This document shows positions 9,859-20,718 of a stretch of DNA of 64,000 nt, in pieces. The DNA is from Actinobacillus capsulatus DSM 19761. GTDB taxonomy: Bacteria > Pseudomonadota > Gammaproteobacteria > Enterobacterales > Pasteurellaceae. The stretch spans positions 1 to 64,000 of the forward strand of contig NZ_KB893936.1 of assembly GCF_000374285.1 (NCBI RefSeq), in the 5' to 3' direction. Each line of letters starts with the position of its first letter. The first letter of the stretch is position 1. The position numbers were made by a program, and so were the translations under genes. The notes under the pieces are model-generated. The model was not told where the DNA came from. It searched no databases and saw nothing but the letters and a program-made list of their open reading frames with translations.

Positions 9859-10635
9859 ATGAAAAAATTATTCAATATCGCTGCAGTAACCGCGGCATTA
9901 ACGACAGCAGGTCTTGCACAAGCAAGTGATACAATTGGTTTTGTTGATCCGAATTATCTATTACAAAATCATCCGGTTGCAATTGATGCCGCACAAAAAT
10001 TTGAAAAATTCATGAAAGAAGGCAGAGATAAATTTGCCGATGAAGACAAAAAATTAGCAGATGAAAACAAAGCCTTAACTGCTGAAAGAGACAAATTAGA
10101 AAGCGATGCTAAAAATTTACAAGCAGAACAATCAAAAGTAGAAGCGTCTCTTAAGAAAAAATCTGCGGCATTAGAAAAAGATGCGCCGCGTTTACGTTCA
10201 AGAGAAATTCAAGCACGTCAAAATGCAATTGAAGCAGAATATAAAGCATTCCAAAACAAAGTTGCTGCAATCCAAAAACGTGAAGCAGAATTTGGTAAAA
10301 AAGCGGAAGCATTCCAGAAAAAAGCAGACGCTTTCCAAGAAAAATTAAATAAAGCACAGCAAGAAGCTGGCGGTATAGATCCACAAATTGTGCAAAAACA
10401 AGTGGTAGAAGAAATCAATACTACGATTAAAGAGGTCGCGAAATCTAAAGGTTATACTTTAGTATTCCCGCCTTCAGTTGCACTTTATGCGGAAGATGAA
10501 AGTAAAGACATTACTGAAAAAGTATTGGATGCATTAAAAGCAAAACATCCGAACATTAAAATTGAACAACCGGCAACAAAAGCAAACGAAGCTAAACCTG
10601 CTAGCGAAACTAAACCAGAAGAAGCGAAAAAATAA
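9859..10635 (+). CDS. skp: Periplasmic chaperone Skp (OmpH), unusually long
   Basis: The signal peptide ends near residue 22 (LAQAS), followed by the [16 protein letters not shown] start and the C-terminal core [24 protein letters not shown] that forms the trimer body. Skp carries unfolded outer membrane proteins across the periplasm. E. coli Skp has 161 residues; this one has 258. The extra length lies in the charged coiled-coil arms (about 50-175) and in a Lys/Glu/Pro/Ala-rich tail after residue 230. The stop overlaps the lpxD start codon by one base (TAATG), so translation is likely coupled. Confidence 0.93.
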   Translation: MKKLFNIAAVTAALTTAGLAQASDTIGFVDPNYLLQNHPVAIDAAQKFEKFMKEGRDKFADEDKKLADENKALTAERDKLESDAKNLQAEQSKVEASLKKKSAALEKDAPRLRSREIQARQNAIEAEYKAFQNKVAAIQKREAEFGKKAEAFQKKADAFQEKLNKAQQEAGGIDPQIVQKQVVEEINTTIKEVAKSKGYTLVFPPSVALYAEDESKDITEKVLDALKAKHPNIKIEQPATKANEAKPASETKPEEAKK

Positions 10636-11660
10636 TGGCTAATTTCCGTTTAATTGAATTGGCGGAGCAAATCGGCGGTACTCTAAAGGGTAACGCCGAT
10701 TTGGCTATTTCTAGCATCGCCGCATTAGATAAAGCGAATTCATCACAAATTACATTTATTTCTAATGCCAAATATCGTCCTCAATTAGCTCAGTCTCAAG
10801 CAGGTGCGATTATTGTCAGCGAAGCGGATGTGGAATTTTGTGCGGAATCTCAAAATTTAATTATTGTTAAGAATCCTTATCTTGCTTATGCATTACTTGC
10901 ACAATATATGGATTCAACCCCTAAAGCTGCAAACCAAATTTCATCCCATGCAGTTATTTCACCGGACGCTAAATTAGGCAATAATGTTTCGGTCGGCGCA
11001 AATGCCATTATCGAAAGCGGCGTAGAATTGGGCGATGATGTGATTATCGGCGTGGGTTGTTTTGTTGGTAAAAATACCAAAATCGGTGCGCGTACCCAAT
11101 TATGGGCAAACGTATCGGTATATCATAATGTCCAAATCGGTACCGATTGTTTAATTCAATCCTCTGCGGTTATTGGCTCTGATGGTTTCGGCTATGCAAA
11201 CGATAAAGGTCAGTGGATCAAAATTCCACAAACCGGCGGGGTAATTATCGGTAACCGTGTTGAAATTGGTGCTTGTACTTGCATTGACCGAGGTGCATTA
11301 GATCCTACGGTAATTGAAGATAACGTGATTATCGACAACCTATGCCAAATTGCGCATAATGTACATATCGGTTTTGGCACAGCAGTAGCTGGCGGTGTGA
11401 TTATGGCGGGCAGTTTAAAAGTCGGTCGCTTCTGCCAAATTGGTGGAGCAAGCGTAATCAACGGTCATATGGAAATCTGTGACGGTGCAATTATTACCGG
11501 TATGAGTATGGTGATGAAACCAATTACTGAAAAAGGTATTTACTCATCGGGTATTCCAGCGCAAACCAATAAAGAATGGCGTAAAACTGCTGCTCTTACG
11601 ATGAACCTTGATGAAATGAACAAACGTTTGAAAGCGCTTGAAAAGCATTTCGCACAGTAG
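10635..11660 (+). CDS. lpxD: UDP-3-O-(R-3-hydroxyacyl)glucosamine N-acyltransferase
   Basis: The 341-residue protein has an N-terminal uridine-binding domain, a left-handed beta-helix of hexapeptide repeats (about 105-320) and a short C-terminal helix. The catalytic His is at 241 in QIAHNVHIG. It adds the second acyl chain in lipid A synthesis, at the N-2 amine. Translation is coupled to skp by a one-base overlap. Operon order bamA-skp-lpxD-fabZ-lpxA matches the classic enterobacterial cluster. Confidence 0.96.
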   Translation: MANFRLIELAEQIGGTLKGNADLAISSIAALDKANSSQITFISNAKYRPQLAQSQAGAIIVSEADVEFCAESQNLIIVKNPYLAYALLAQYMDSTPKAANQISSHAVISPDAKLGNNVSVGANAIIESGVELGDDVIIGVGCFVGKNTKIGARTQLWANVSVYHNVQIGTDCLIQSSAVIGSDGFGYANDKGQWIKIPQTGGVIIGNRVEIGACTCIDRGALDPTVIEDNVIIDNLCQIAHNVHIGFGTAVAGGVIMAGSLKVGRFCQIGGASVINGHMEICDGAIITGMSMVMKPITEKGIYSSGIPAQTNKEWRKTAALTMNLDEMNKRLKALEKHFAQ

Positions 11661-11762
11661 TGAATAATTGACTTTCAAGAGTTATGGGCGTTTTTGAAGC
11701 GTCCATCGCTCTTTTGAAGTTTTAGTTAAATTTTTTAATTTCCTTATTATGAGGTCAAGTAA

Positions 11763-12227
11763 ATGACAATTGAAGTACAAGAAAATAGAGAACCTAAAGT
11801 AATTGAAGTTACCGAAATCATGAATATGTTACCACACCGTTACCCATTCCTACTTGTTGATCGTGTGACCGACTATGAAGAAGGCAAATGGTTAAAAGCG
11901 GTTAAAAACGTTACAGTAAATGAACCTTGCTTTACCGGTCATTTCCCAGCAAATCCTATTTTCCCAGGTGTACTTATTCTTGAAGCCATGGCACAAGCAA
12001 CAGGCGTATTAGCGGTTGCAACACACGGCAAAATGAATTCAGATGAACTTTATTACTTTGCAGCGATCGATAATGCTCGCTTCAAACGTCCGGTCGTGCC
12101 TGGTGACCAACTTGTACTTGAAGTTGAATTTTTAAAAGAAATGCGCGGTATTACTAAATTCACTGGCAAAGCTTATGTTGAAGGCAAACTTGCTTGTGAA
12201 GCTGACTTAATGTGTGCTCGTAAATAA
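11763..12227 (+). CDS. fabZ: 3-hydroxyacyl-ACP dehydratase
   Basis: The hot-dog fold protein has [13 protein letters not shown] (23-35), the catalytic His60 in [11 protein letters not shown] and Glu74 in [10 protein letters not shown]. It dehydrates 3-hydroxyacyl-ACP in fatty acid elongation and competes with LpxA and LpxD for the hydroxyacyl substrate, which explains its place in this cluster. The length of 154 residues is normal. A 102-base gap separates it from lpxD. Confidence 0.96.
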   Translation: MTIEVQENREPKVIEVTEIMNMLPHRYPFLLVDRVTDYEEGKWLKAVKNVTVNEPCFTGHFPANPIFPGVLILEAMAQATGVLAVATHGKMNSDELYYFAAIDNARFKRPVVPGDQLVLEVEFLKEMRGITKFTGKAYVEGKLACEADLMCARK

Positions 12228-12254
12228 TTTCCTCCCCGTAGCAAAGGAGACGCT

Positions 12255-13049
12255 ATGCGATTAATTGATTCTACTGCCAAAATTAGCCCGTTAGCAGTTA
12301 TTGAAGAAGGGGCTCAAATTGGTGCTCACGTTGAAATTGGCTCATTTTGTGTTATCGGTAAAAATGTAAAAATCGGTGCCAAGACTATCATTCATTCACA
12401 CGTTGTGATTAATGGTCACACTGAAATCGGTGAACAAAACCAAATTTTCCAATTTGCGAGTATTGGTGAAATCAACCAAGATTTAAAATATCAAGGTGAA
12501 CCGACTAAAGTGATTATCGGTAACCGTAACCGTATTCGTGAAAGCGTGACCATTCACCGAGGCACAGTACAAGGCGGTGGAATCACTCGTATCGGTGATG
12601 AAAACCTATTTATGATTAATACTCATATCGCGCATGACTGTACAATTGGTAATCGTTGTATTATCGCAAACAATGGTACACTTGCCGGTCATGTAACGTT
12701 AGATGATTTCGTTATCGTCGGTGGTATGTCTGCGATTCACCAATTTGTTGTTATTGGTTCACACGTTATGTTAGGCGGAGGCTCAATGGTAAGCCAAGAC
12801 GTTCCTCCATACGTAATGGCGCAAGGTAACCACGCTCAACCGTTCGGTGTAAATCTAGAAGGCTTAAAACGTCGTGGTTTTGACAAACCGGCAATGCACG
12901 CAATCCGTAACGTTTATAAATTAATTTACCGTAGCGGTAAAACGATTGAAGAAGCCATTCCGGAAATCGAGCAATTTGCTGAAAATGAACCTTCAGTAAA
13001 ATTATTCCTTGAATTCTTCAAACGCTCTACGCGTGGTATTATTCGCTAA
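12255..13049 (+). CDS. lpxA: UDP-N-acetylglucosamine O-acyltransferase
   Basis: The 264-residue protein is a beta-helix of hexapeptide repeats with the catalytic His127 in [11 protein letters not shown], followed by a helical C-terminal domain. It carries out the first committed step of lipid A synthesis, adding 3-hydroxyacyl to UDP-GlcNAc. A good GGAG site precedes ATG 12255. In many relatives lpxB follows at once; here a terminator ends the operon and glpK follows on the other strand, so lpxB must be elsewhere. Confidence 0.96.
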   Translation: MRLIDSTAKISPLAVIEEGAQIGAHVEIGSFCVIGKNVKIGAKTIIHSHVVINGHTEIGEQNQIFQFASIGEINQDLKYQGEPTKVIIGNRNRIRESVTIHRGTVQGGGITRIGDENLFMINTHIAHDCTIGNRCIIANNGTLAGHVTLDDFVIVGGMSAIHQFVVIGSHVMLGGGSMVSQDVPPYVMAQGNHAQPFGVNLEGLKRRGFDKPAMHAIRNVYKLIYRSGKTIEEAIPEIEQFAENEPSVKLFLEFFKRSTRGIIR

Positions 13050-13071
13050 GCGCTCAAATGATAATTGTGAT

Positions 13072-13105
13072 CACAAAAAACGACCTTGATTAAGGTCGTT
13101 TCTTA
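13072..13105 (+). terminator. Terminator after lpxA
   Basis: AACGACCTT, loop GATT, AAGGTCGTT, then TTCTT, with an A-run before it that gives some function in the minus direction too. It separates lpxA from the convergent glpK. Confidence 0.8.
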
Positions 13106-13133
13106 TGTGTCTAGATGATATATCTATAAATAA

Positions 13134-13179
13134 ACAAGCGGTCCAATTTACAAAATTTTTTTGCAAATCGGGCCGCTTA
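13134..13179. repeat. Inverted pair of uptake sequences
   Basis: ACAAGCGGTCC at 13134 faces GGGCCGCTT near 13170, with the usual A/T spacer containing ATTTTTTTGCAAA. It lies just after the lpxA terminator and before the glpK stop, and probably acts as the glpK terminator as well. Confidence 0.65.
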
Positions 13180-13191
13180 ACTCATACTCTT

Positions 13192-14715
<1,524 letters not shown>

Positions 14716-14732
14716 TTAATAAAGATGTGAAT

Positions 14733-15518
14733 TTATTTTTCGCAGTTACACGGTAAGTTTTTACCAATAAAACGGCGGTAACCCCACGCACCAATCAACC
14801 CACCGACAAATGGTGCAATAAGAGGAACAAGGAAATAAGGAATATCACGTGCACCGGTAAGTGCCACATCTCCCCAACCCGCAAAGAATGCAAACACTTT
14901 CGGACCAAAATCACGAGCTGGATTCATCGCAAAACCGGTAAGCGGACCAAATGCACCACCAATTGCGGCAATTAATAAACCAATTAATAATGGCGCTATT
15001 GAACCTTTTGGTACGCCGTTGCCATCATCAGTTAAAGCCAAAATTAATGCGACCAATGCCATAGTAATCACAGCTTCCACACAAAATGCTTGCAATACAC
15101 TGATATGTTCATGAGGATAAGTAGAAAAAACGCTGGCAAAGCCTACGCTTTCGCCACGTATAATATTCTTTGCTGCCTCCGCTGCAGAAAAGAGATCTTT
15201 ATATAAGAAATAGACTAAGGCAGCCGCTGTAAATGCGCCTAAAAATTGAGAAACAATATAAGGAAGCACTTTTTTACCGTCAAAACACGCAAACTTCCAA
15301 AGTGCAACAGTTACTGCCGGATTAAGATGAGCTCCGGATACACCGGCTGTCGTATAAACGGCAAGTGCCACCCCAACACCCCACATAATCGCAATTTCCC
15401 ATAAACCAAATGTTGCACCGGCTAATTGCGCTGCAGCAACACACCCCACACCGAAAAAGATAATCAGCCCCGTTCCAATAAATTCAGCAATACAGGCACC
15501 TTTTAACGATCTTTCCAT
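14733..15518 (-). CDS. glpF: Glycerol uptake facilitator (aquaglyceroporin)
   Basis: The MIP-family channel has both Asn-Pro-Ala boxes, at 66-68 (SGAHLNPAVT) and 199-201 (GFAMNPARDFGP), and six membrane helices in 261 residues. Asp203 after the second box is the residue typical of glycerol channels rather than pure water channels. It is the first gene of glpFK. Its upstream region holds a PurR-type operator and a CRP-like site. Confidence 0.95.
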   Translation of the reverse strand: MERSLKGACIAEFIGTGLIIFFGVGCVAAAQLAGATFGLWEIAIMWGVGVALAVYTTAGVSGAHLNPAVTVALWKFACFDGKKVLPYIVSQFLGAFTAAALVYFLYKDLFSAAEAAKNIIRGESVGFASVFSTYPHEHISVLQAFCVEAVITMALVALILALTDDGNGVPKGSIAPLLIGLLIAAIGGAFGPLTGFAMNPARDFGPKVFAFFAGWGDVALTGARDIPYFLVPLIAPFVGGLIGAWGYRRFIGKNLPCNCEK

Positions 15519-15579
15519 ATCGTCCCCCTTATGGACATATTAAACGGAATAATGATATAAACATATAAAATGTTTGAAA

Positions 15580-15595
15580 ACGCAAACGTTTTCGT
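15580..15595 (-). promoter_or_regulatory. PurR-type (LacI-family) operator upstream of glpF
   Basis: The 16 bases ACGCAAACGTTTTCGT equal the E. coli PurR consensus. They lie about 60 bases upstream of the glpF start, where repression of transcription would be possible. Other LacI-family regulators with a central CG can bind similar sites, so the regulator is inferred. Confidence 0.6.
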
Positions 15596-15645
15596 AGCGC
15601 ACTATATAAAAACGAACTTTTTTCGCAAACGAGAAAGTGTAAATT

Positions 15646-15661
15646 TGTGACATTAAGCACA
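15646..15661. promoter_or_regulatory. CRP-like site upstream of glpF
   Basis: TGTGA-N6-GCACA differs from the CRP consensus TGTGA-N6-TCACA at one base. It lies about 130 bases upstream of glpF, in keeping with catabolite control of glycerol use. Confidence 0.45.
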
Positions 15662-15699
15662 TTTTTGTTATAAAAATGTGATGCACTTCAAATTTTTTA

Positions 15700-15735
15700 T
15701 AAAAAAAGCCCCAGCATTTCTGCTGAGGCTTGAGC
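15700..15735 (-). terminator. Terminator after the UPF0319 gene
   Basis: On the minus strand AAGCCTCAGCA, loop GAAA, TGCTGGGGCTT, then TTTTTT. One mismatch lies in the stem. Confidence 0.8.
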
Positions 15736-15749
15736 TTTATCCATAAAGA

Positions 15750-16352
15750 CTATTGTTGTTTTTTAGCCCATGCTAAGAAACGTTTTTGTGTTTCTTTATC
15801 CGCTTTTTTGAATAAAATTTGTAGTTGTTCTTCTTTCACATTGGCGGTTTCAATCACCATTTGACCTTTTGATTCTAAAGCTGCATTAGCAAAATTTGAT
15901 ACCGAAGCAACCGCTTTACTTGCGTTATATTTAGCAAGATTATCTTCAACACGAGAATTTGGTGCAAAGCCTTCACCTTTTAATAAGTCACGCTTATACG
16001 TAATTTCTTTGCCTGATACGGTCTCTATTTTGAAATTAAGCTCTTTCTTAAACTTATCCACAGCAAAATTTGAAGTAAATTTTGGTGTCACGATTTTTGT
16101 ATCTTCATCTGTACCGTTAAATGTAAGAATGACTGGATCAATTGAGAAATAACTACCGTCAACAATATCGCTTACACTCACAACCACCTGATGCACTTTA
16201 CTATCAATTGATAATCCTACCGTGCCTTTCGCCACTTTCTGACCATCAAATGCCAATAACTCTACACTGTCCGATGCAGTCAAAGTACCGGCAATAGAAA
16301 ATGAACTGACCGCCAGTGTTGCAACCGCAACTGCAATCTTCGCTAATTTCAT
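15750..16352 (-). CDS. UPF0319 (DUF2057/YccT-like) secreted protein
   Basis: The 200-residue protein has a signal peptide ending near residue 21 (SFSIAG). A body typical of UPF0319 follows, with the LTASDSVELLAFDGQKV start and the C-terminal KADKETQKRFLAWAKKQ. The E. coli relative YccT (CsgI) has been linked to curli inhibition, but Pasteurellaceae lack curli in general, so no function is assigned here. It is monocistronic, with its own terminator, and is divergent from corC. Confidence 0.75.
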   Translation of the reverse strand: MKLAKIAVAVATLAVSSFSIAGTLTASDSVELLAFDGQKVAKGTVGLSIDSKVHQVVVSVSDIVDGSYFSIDPVILTFNGTDEDTKIVTPKFTSNFAVDKFKKELNFKIETVSGKEITYKRDLLKGEGFAPNSRVEDNLAKYNASKAVASVSNFANAALESKGQMVIETANVKEEQLQILFKKADKETQKRFLAWAKKQQ

Positions 16353-16472
16353 TAAGAAGCTCCTTAAAATTGAATCAATATGAGAAATTCTCGTCTTATG
16401 CTATGCTAATTTAAACAAAATAGAAATAATTTTATTATCAAATACCTTAATTTATGATAATTTTCAGCCTTG

Positions 16473-16515
16473 CTCTCGCCTTTGCTAAAGGCGGAGAACT
16501 TTTATTTTTTAAGAG
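16473..16515 (+). promoter_or_regulatory. Attenuator-like hairpin in the corC leader
   Basis: CTCGCCTTT, loop GCT, AAAGGCGGAG (one bulge), then AACTTTTATTTTTT. This is a terminator-shaped hairpin ending only about 10 bases before the corC start codon. It may attenuate transcription or hide the ribosome binding site. Confidence 0.4.
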
Positions 16516-16523
16516 AATATACA

Positions 16524-17414
16524 ATGAGTGATGAACAGCAAAGCGTGAATTCGCAAGATAAAAAATCGTTTTTACATTCTATTTTTAGTGGTTTATTTCA
16601 ATCCGAGCCTAAAAATCGTGAAGATTTAGTCGAAGTTATTCGCGATTCGGTTGAAAATGAACTGATTGATAGCGATACCAAAGAAATGATTGAAGGGGTA
16701 ATGGAAATATCCGAACTTCGTGTGCGTGATATTATGATTCCTCGCCCGCAAATTGTTTATATTGATGCCAGTTTACCGCTTGAAGCCTGCGTGGATCTGA
16801 TTATTGAATCCGCTCACTCACGTTTTCCCGTAATACTAGATGATGGAAAAGATACTGTACAAGGTATTTTACTGGCAAAAGATTTGCTTAAATACCTACG
16901 TTCCGACTCCGAACCGTTTAATATGCAAGCTATCTTGCGCCCAGCGGTTATTGTGCCGGAAAGTAAACGCGTTGACCGTATGTTAAAAGAATTCCGTTCG
17001 GAACGCTTCCATATGGCAATTGTTGTGGACGAATTTGGTGCGATATCGGGCTTAGTCACGATTGAAGATATTCTCGAACAAATTGTCGGCGATATTGAAG
17101 ACGAATTTGATGAAGAAGAAATCGAGCCGATTCGTCAGCTCTCTCGTCATACCTATGCAGTATCGGCACTGACTGATATTGAAAAATTCAACGAAACCTT
17201 TGCGACCGAATTTACCGATGAAGAAGTGGATACGGTGGGCGGTTTAGTGATGCAAGCATTTGGGCATCTCCCTCAGCGAGGTGAACAAATTCAATTAGAA
17301 GGTATTGATTTTAAAGTTACTTCTGCCGATAGCCGCCGTCTGATTCAATTACGCGTTACCGTACCGGATGAACAGCTGGAAAAAATGGAACAGCCGATCA
17401 CCAACGAAGAATAA
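16524..17414 (+). CDS. corC: CorC/HlyC-type protein with CBS pair
   Basis: The 296-residue soluble protein has a short acidic head, two CBS domains (about 70-190, starting at [14 protein letters not shown]) and a C-terminal CorC_HlyC transporter-associated domain (about 205-290). It lacks the membrane DUF21 domain, so it is the CorC form linked to magnesium and cobalt efflux and envelope homeostasis. ATG 16524 follows AAGAG; the longer frame from 16470 runs through a leader hairpin and is rejected. In E. coli corC precedes lnt, as here, but a terminator lies between. Confidence 0.9.
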   Translation: MSDEQQSVNSQDKKSFLHSIFSGLFQSEPKNREDLVEVIRDSVENELIDSDTKEMIEGVMEISELRVRDIMIPRPQIVYIDASLPLEACVDLIIESAHSRFPVILDDGKDTVQGILLAKDLLKYLRSDSEPFNMQAILRPAVIVPESKRVDRMLKEFRSERFHMAIVVDEFGAISGLVTIEDILEQIVGDIEDEFDEEEIEPIRQLSRHTYAVSALTDIEKFNETFATEFTDEEVDTVGGLVMQAFGHLPQRGEQIQLEGIDFKVTSADSRRLIQLRVTVPDEQLEKMEQPITNEE

Positions 17415-17433
17415 TAAACAAAGCATAATATAT

Positions 17434-17460
17434 AGGTGAGGTTTTATCCTCACCTTTTAT
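17434..17460 (+). terminator. Hairpin between corC and lnt
   Basis: GGTGAGG (17435-17441), loop TTTTAT, CCTCACC (17448-17454), TTTTATTT. It is well formed, so lnt probably depends partly on readthrough or its own promoter. Confidence 0.75.
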
Positions 17461-17509
17461 TTGCGTTATTTCGAAGAATCTTTCTCTATTACTTAATTAG
17501 CTATCTCAA

Positions 17510-19021
17510 ATGAAATTTGTAAAAAATCCATCAATTTTAACCGCTTGTTTACTTGCTGCTGTTCTCGGCGGCATAGGTACACTCGCCTATTCCCCTTTTG
17601 ATATTTGGGGGCTCATCCACCTTTCTGCCGCCGGCTTAGTTTGGGCAGCGACACTCCCACAGCGTAAAACAGCTCTCTGGGCAACCTTTGCTTGGTCACT
17701 CAGCTGTTTTTGTGTCGGGGTAAATTGGGTATACGTCAGTATGACTCAATTCGGCGGCGTACCGCTTGTAGTAAGCTATATCGCGGTGTTTTTATTGGCT
17801 TGCTATCTCACCATTTATAATTTGCTGTTCAGCTACATTACCCAACGTTTCCAAATTCGCAATCCTTTTGCACTTGCAGCGATTTTTACCTTTACTGAAT
17901 ATCTGCGTGGCGTCGTCTTTACCGGTTTTCCTTGGCTGCAATTCGGTTATACGCAAATTGACAGCCCGTTTGCTGGTATTGCACCACTGTTCGGCGTTGA
18001 GGGATTAACATTCTTTGTGATGGTTGTAAGCGGTTACCTTGTGCTATTGGTAAAAAAATCTGCAAAAACGACCGCTTCTCTTGCTATCTTAGCAGTACTA
18101 TGCGGATTAGCATTCGCAACTAAATTTATTCCGTTTGTACAAATTGATGAGCAAAAACAGCCACTTAGCATAAGTCTTGTACAAGGCAATATTGAGCAAA
18201 AGATGAAATGGGATCCAGCACATTTCGATTATACGTTACAAACCTATCAGCGTTTAATTAGTCCGTTATTGGGTAAAAGTGATGTGATTGTATTGCCTGA
18301 ATCAGCTATTCCAGCATTAGAAACGCAAATTTATCCGCTACTTAGCCAACTTCAACAAGTTGCTGCAGAAAAAGGTAGTGAAGTAATCATTGGTACACTC
18401 TACCAAAACGAAAGCGAGCAGCTATTTAATAGTGCGGTGGTGTTAGGTAATCAATTGCAACCTTATGATTTGCATAATAGCGCACGTTACAACAAACATC
18501 ATTTAGTGCCTTTCGGTGAATATGTGCCTTTCGGCTCAGTATTGGATTGGATGCGTGATGTGTTTATTCTGCCAATTAACTTATCGCAAGGCGAATTCGT
18601 GCAACAACCTCTTTTCGCTAAAAAGCGTAAATTTAATATGGCGATTTGCTATGAGGTAATTTTCGGTCACCAAATGCAACAAAACCAACAAGCACAGCAA
18701 TCAGATTATTTATTAACCATTACCAATGATGCTTGGTTTGGTGCCTCTATCGGCCCTTGGCAACATTTCCAAATGGCAAGAATGCGCGCACTCGAATTAG
18801 GCAAGCCGCTACTCCGTGCGGCAAACACCGGGATTACAGCGGTTATCGGTGCTAAAGGCGAGATTATCGAACAGATTCCACAATTTGAAGCGAATGTACT
18901 GACCACACAAATTCAGCCAATCAAAGGCGAAACCCTATTCGCTAAAACAGGTAGCTGGCTGATTTATGCACTAAGCTTATTTTGTCTAATCTTGTCTTTT
19001 GCAAAATTTAGAAAGAAATAG
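17510..19021 (+). CDS. lnt: Apolipoprotein N-acyltransferase
   Basis: Six to seven N-terminal membrane helices precede a periplasmic nitrilase domain (about 215-475). The catalytic triad is visible as Glu264 (VLPESAIPA), Lys329 (YNKHHLVPFGEYVPF) and Cys380 (MAICYEVIFG). Lnt adds the third acyl chain to lipoproteins such as the one at 43361. The 503-residue length is normal. The coding region contains an uptake core in reverse (ACCGCTTGT near 17538). Confidence 0.95.
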   Translation: MKFVKNPSILTACLLAAVLGGIGTLAYSPFDIWGLIHLSAAGLVWAATLPQRKTALWATFAWSLSCFCVGVNWVYVSMTQFGGVPLVVSYIAVFLLACYLTIYNLLFSYITQRFQIRNPFALAAIFTFTEYLRGVVFTGFPWLQFGYTQIDSPFAGIAPLFGVEGLTFFVMVVSGYLVLLVKKSAKTTASLAILAVLCGLAFATKFIPFVQIDEQKQPLSISLVQGNIEQKMKWDPAHFDYTLQTYQRLISPLLGKSDVIVLPESAIPALETQIYPLLSQLQQVAAEKGSEVIIGTLYQNESEQLFNSAVVLGNQLQPYDLHNSARYNKHHLVPFGEYVPFGSVLDWMRDVFILPINLSQGEFVQQPLFAKKRKFNMAICYEVIFGHQMQQNQQAQQSDYLLTITNDAWFGASIGPWQHFQMARMRALELGKPLLRAANTGITAVIGAKGEIIEQIPQFEANVLTTQIQPIKGETLFAKTGSWLIYALSLFCLILSFAKFRKK

Positions 19022-19041
19022 ACCGCTTGTTTGTTGAAGAA

Positions 19042-19082
19042 AGCACCAAAAACCAGTCATTTTTGGTGCTTTTGTTTTTTTC
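19042..19082 (+). terminator. Terminator after lnt
   Basis: AAAGCACCAAAAA, loop CCAGTCA, TTTTTGGTGCTTTT followed by more T. A reverse uptake core (ACCGCTTGT, about 19022-19030) lies just before it. Confidence 0.85.
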
Positions 19083-19173
19083 GAAATCGAAAATTGAGAT
19101 CTATTTCACAGTCTTTTTTTGAGCAAATCCGTACAATATAGCCCAAATCTCCTGATTCACTTGAGGCTATAAT

Positions 19174-20718
19174 ATGCAATCTTCATTACAAGATATTTTA
19201 GATACGGTTAAATCAAATTCACTTACCTATCACCAAAAATTAATGCTCCTCGGAAACATTGCCGAACGTCTGTTTAATCCTACCGAATTGTTGGGTTACA
19301 CCGAAGAAGAATGGCAATATATCGAAAACCAAATGATCTGCGATCTTAATGAAGGTTATGCCATTTATCGTCCTCGTTACATTTTGCCGGATTATAATGT
19401 TTATATCCAAAAAGGCTGTAAATTTTTAGATTTGCCGCCGCCAACCAATCTTGATGAAGCATTAGACGGTTTACTGATTATCTATTCTCACGTGCCGTCT
19501 ATTACCACCTACCCGGTTTATATCGGTCGCTTAGATGTATTACTTGATCCGTTCATTACCGATGAAGAACAAGACTATATCAAGATCAAACGTTTCTTAA
19601 ATCATATTGATAAAACCGTACCGGATTCTTTCTGTCACGCGAATGTCGGCCCTTATGACACCAAAGCCGGTCGCTTGATCCTTAAAGCGGTGATTGAGCT
19701 TGAGAATCCGGCCCCAAATATGAGTATTCGTTATGACAAAAGCAAAACCTCTCGTGAATTTGCCGAGTTAGCGGCAAAAGCTTGCTTATTAGTTTCTAAA
19801 CCGTCTTTTGCTAACGATGCTTATTATATTTCCGACTTAGGCGAGGACTACGGTATCGCAAGCTGTTACAACGCCTTACCGGAATGTGGTGGTGCTTATA
19901 CCCTAACTCGCTTACGTTTAGGGACTATCGGTCGTGCCTGTAACAGCGTAGATGAAATGGTTAACGAGTTGCTGCCGAAAGTAGCCAAGCTTGCCCTTTC
20001 AACGATGGATAAACGTCATAAATTCCTTGTGGAAGAAAGTAATTTCTTTGAAACCGACTTTCTTGTGAAAGAAAGCTTTATTAAACGCACGAATTTCACC
20101 AGTATGATTGCAATTGTCGGTTTAGCCGATGCGACAAATCATCTCTTACAAAAAGAAGGCTTAAACGAAACCTTCGGCCAAAGTAAACGAGGCGACAAAA
20201 TTGCAACCTTAATTATGGATAAGTTGAAAGAAATCAACGATGCACATCAAGGCTTATATGTAGAACGCACCAATAACCAATACTTATTACACGCACAAGT
20301 TGGAGCAAGTAATCACGCCGAAGATAAAATGAATACGCCGGCGCACCGTATCCGTGTCGGTGAAGAGCCAACCTTATTGGCGCATTTAAAACAATCGGCG
20401 CCATTCCACAAATATTTCCCGTCAGGAACTGGCGACTTATTTGCGTTTGACCAAACCTACACAGACCATTTGGATGCAGTGGTCGATATTATTGACGGTT
20501 CATTTGCCAATGGTTATCGCTACATCACGACGTATCTCAAAAATACCGATTTAATTCGTGTAACCGGTTATTTAGTTAAGAAAAGTGAGGTAGAACGCTA
20601 TCGTAAAGGTGAGGCGGTGCTACGTGATACCACTTGGTACGGCGCAGGTACGGATGATTGTGCCAAAGTCTTTGACCGCCAATTACGCGATAAAGAAAAC
20701 GTTAGCGCAAATGAATAA
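19174..20718 (+). CDS. yjjI: YjjI-family glycyl radical enzyme
   Basis: The 514-residue protein matches the length of E. coli YjjI. It has a putative active-site cysteine segment (NALPECGGAYTLTRL, near 235-250) and the C-terminal glycyl radical motif RVTGYLV with Gly465. Its reaction is unknown in any organism I can name with certainty; the family is related to pyruvate formate-lyase. Its stop overlaps yjjW, its activating enzyme, by eight bases. An anaerobic role is inferred from oxygen sensitivity of glycyl radicals. Confidence 0.9.
   Translation: MQSSLQDILDTVKSNSLTYHQKLMLLGNIAERLFNPTELLGYTEEEWQYIENQMICDLNEGYAIYRPRYILPDYNVYIQKGCKFLDLPPPTNLDEALDGLLIIYSHVPSITTYPVYIGRLDVLLDPFITDEEQDYIKIKRFLNHIDKTVPDSFCHANVGPYDTKAGRLILKAVIELENPAPNMSIRYDKSKTSREFAELAAKACLLVSKPSFANDAYYISDLGEDYGIASCYNALPECGGAYTLTRLRLGTIGRACNSVDEMVNELLPKVAKLALSTMDKRHKFLVEESNFFETDFLVKESFIKRTNFTSMIAIVGLADATNHLLQKEGLNETFGQSKRGDKIATLIMDKLKEINDAHQGLYVERTNNQYLLHAQVGASNHAEDKMNTPAHRIRVGEEPTLLAHLKQSAPFHKYFPSGTGDLFAFDQTYTDHLDAVVDIIDGSFANGYRYITTYLKNTDLIRVTGYLVKKSEVERYRKGEAVLRDTTWYGAGTDDCAKVFDRQLRDKENVSANE

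Noticed and set aside
13066-13076. TTGTGATCACA after lpxA as a CRP site
   Set aside because: The two halves lack the six-base spacer and the site lies after a stop codon between convergent genes.
15610-15632. CGAACTTTTTTCGC upstream of glpF as a GlpR operator
   Set aside because: Only the half-site CGAAC resembles the GlpR word; no palindrome of the right length.
19094-19110. TTGAGATCTATTTCACA upstream of yjjI as an FNR or CRP site
   Set aside because: Spacing and half-sites fit neither consensus well enough.
20609-20710. Extended start of yjjW inside yjjI
   Set aside because: The extra 34 residues are yjjI in another frame and do not belong to radical SAM activases.
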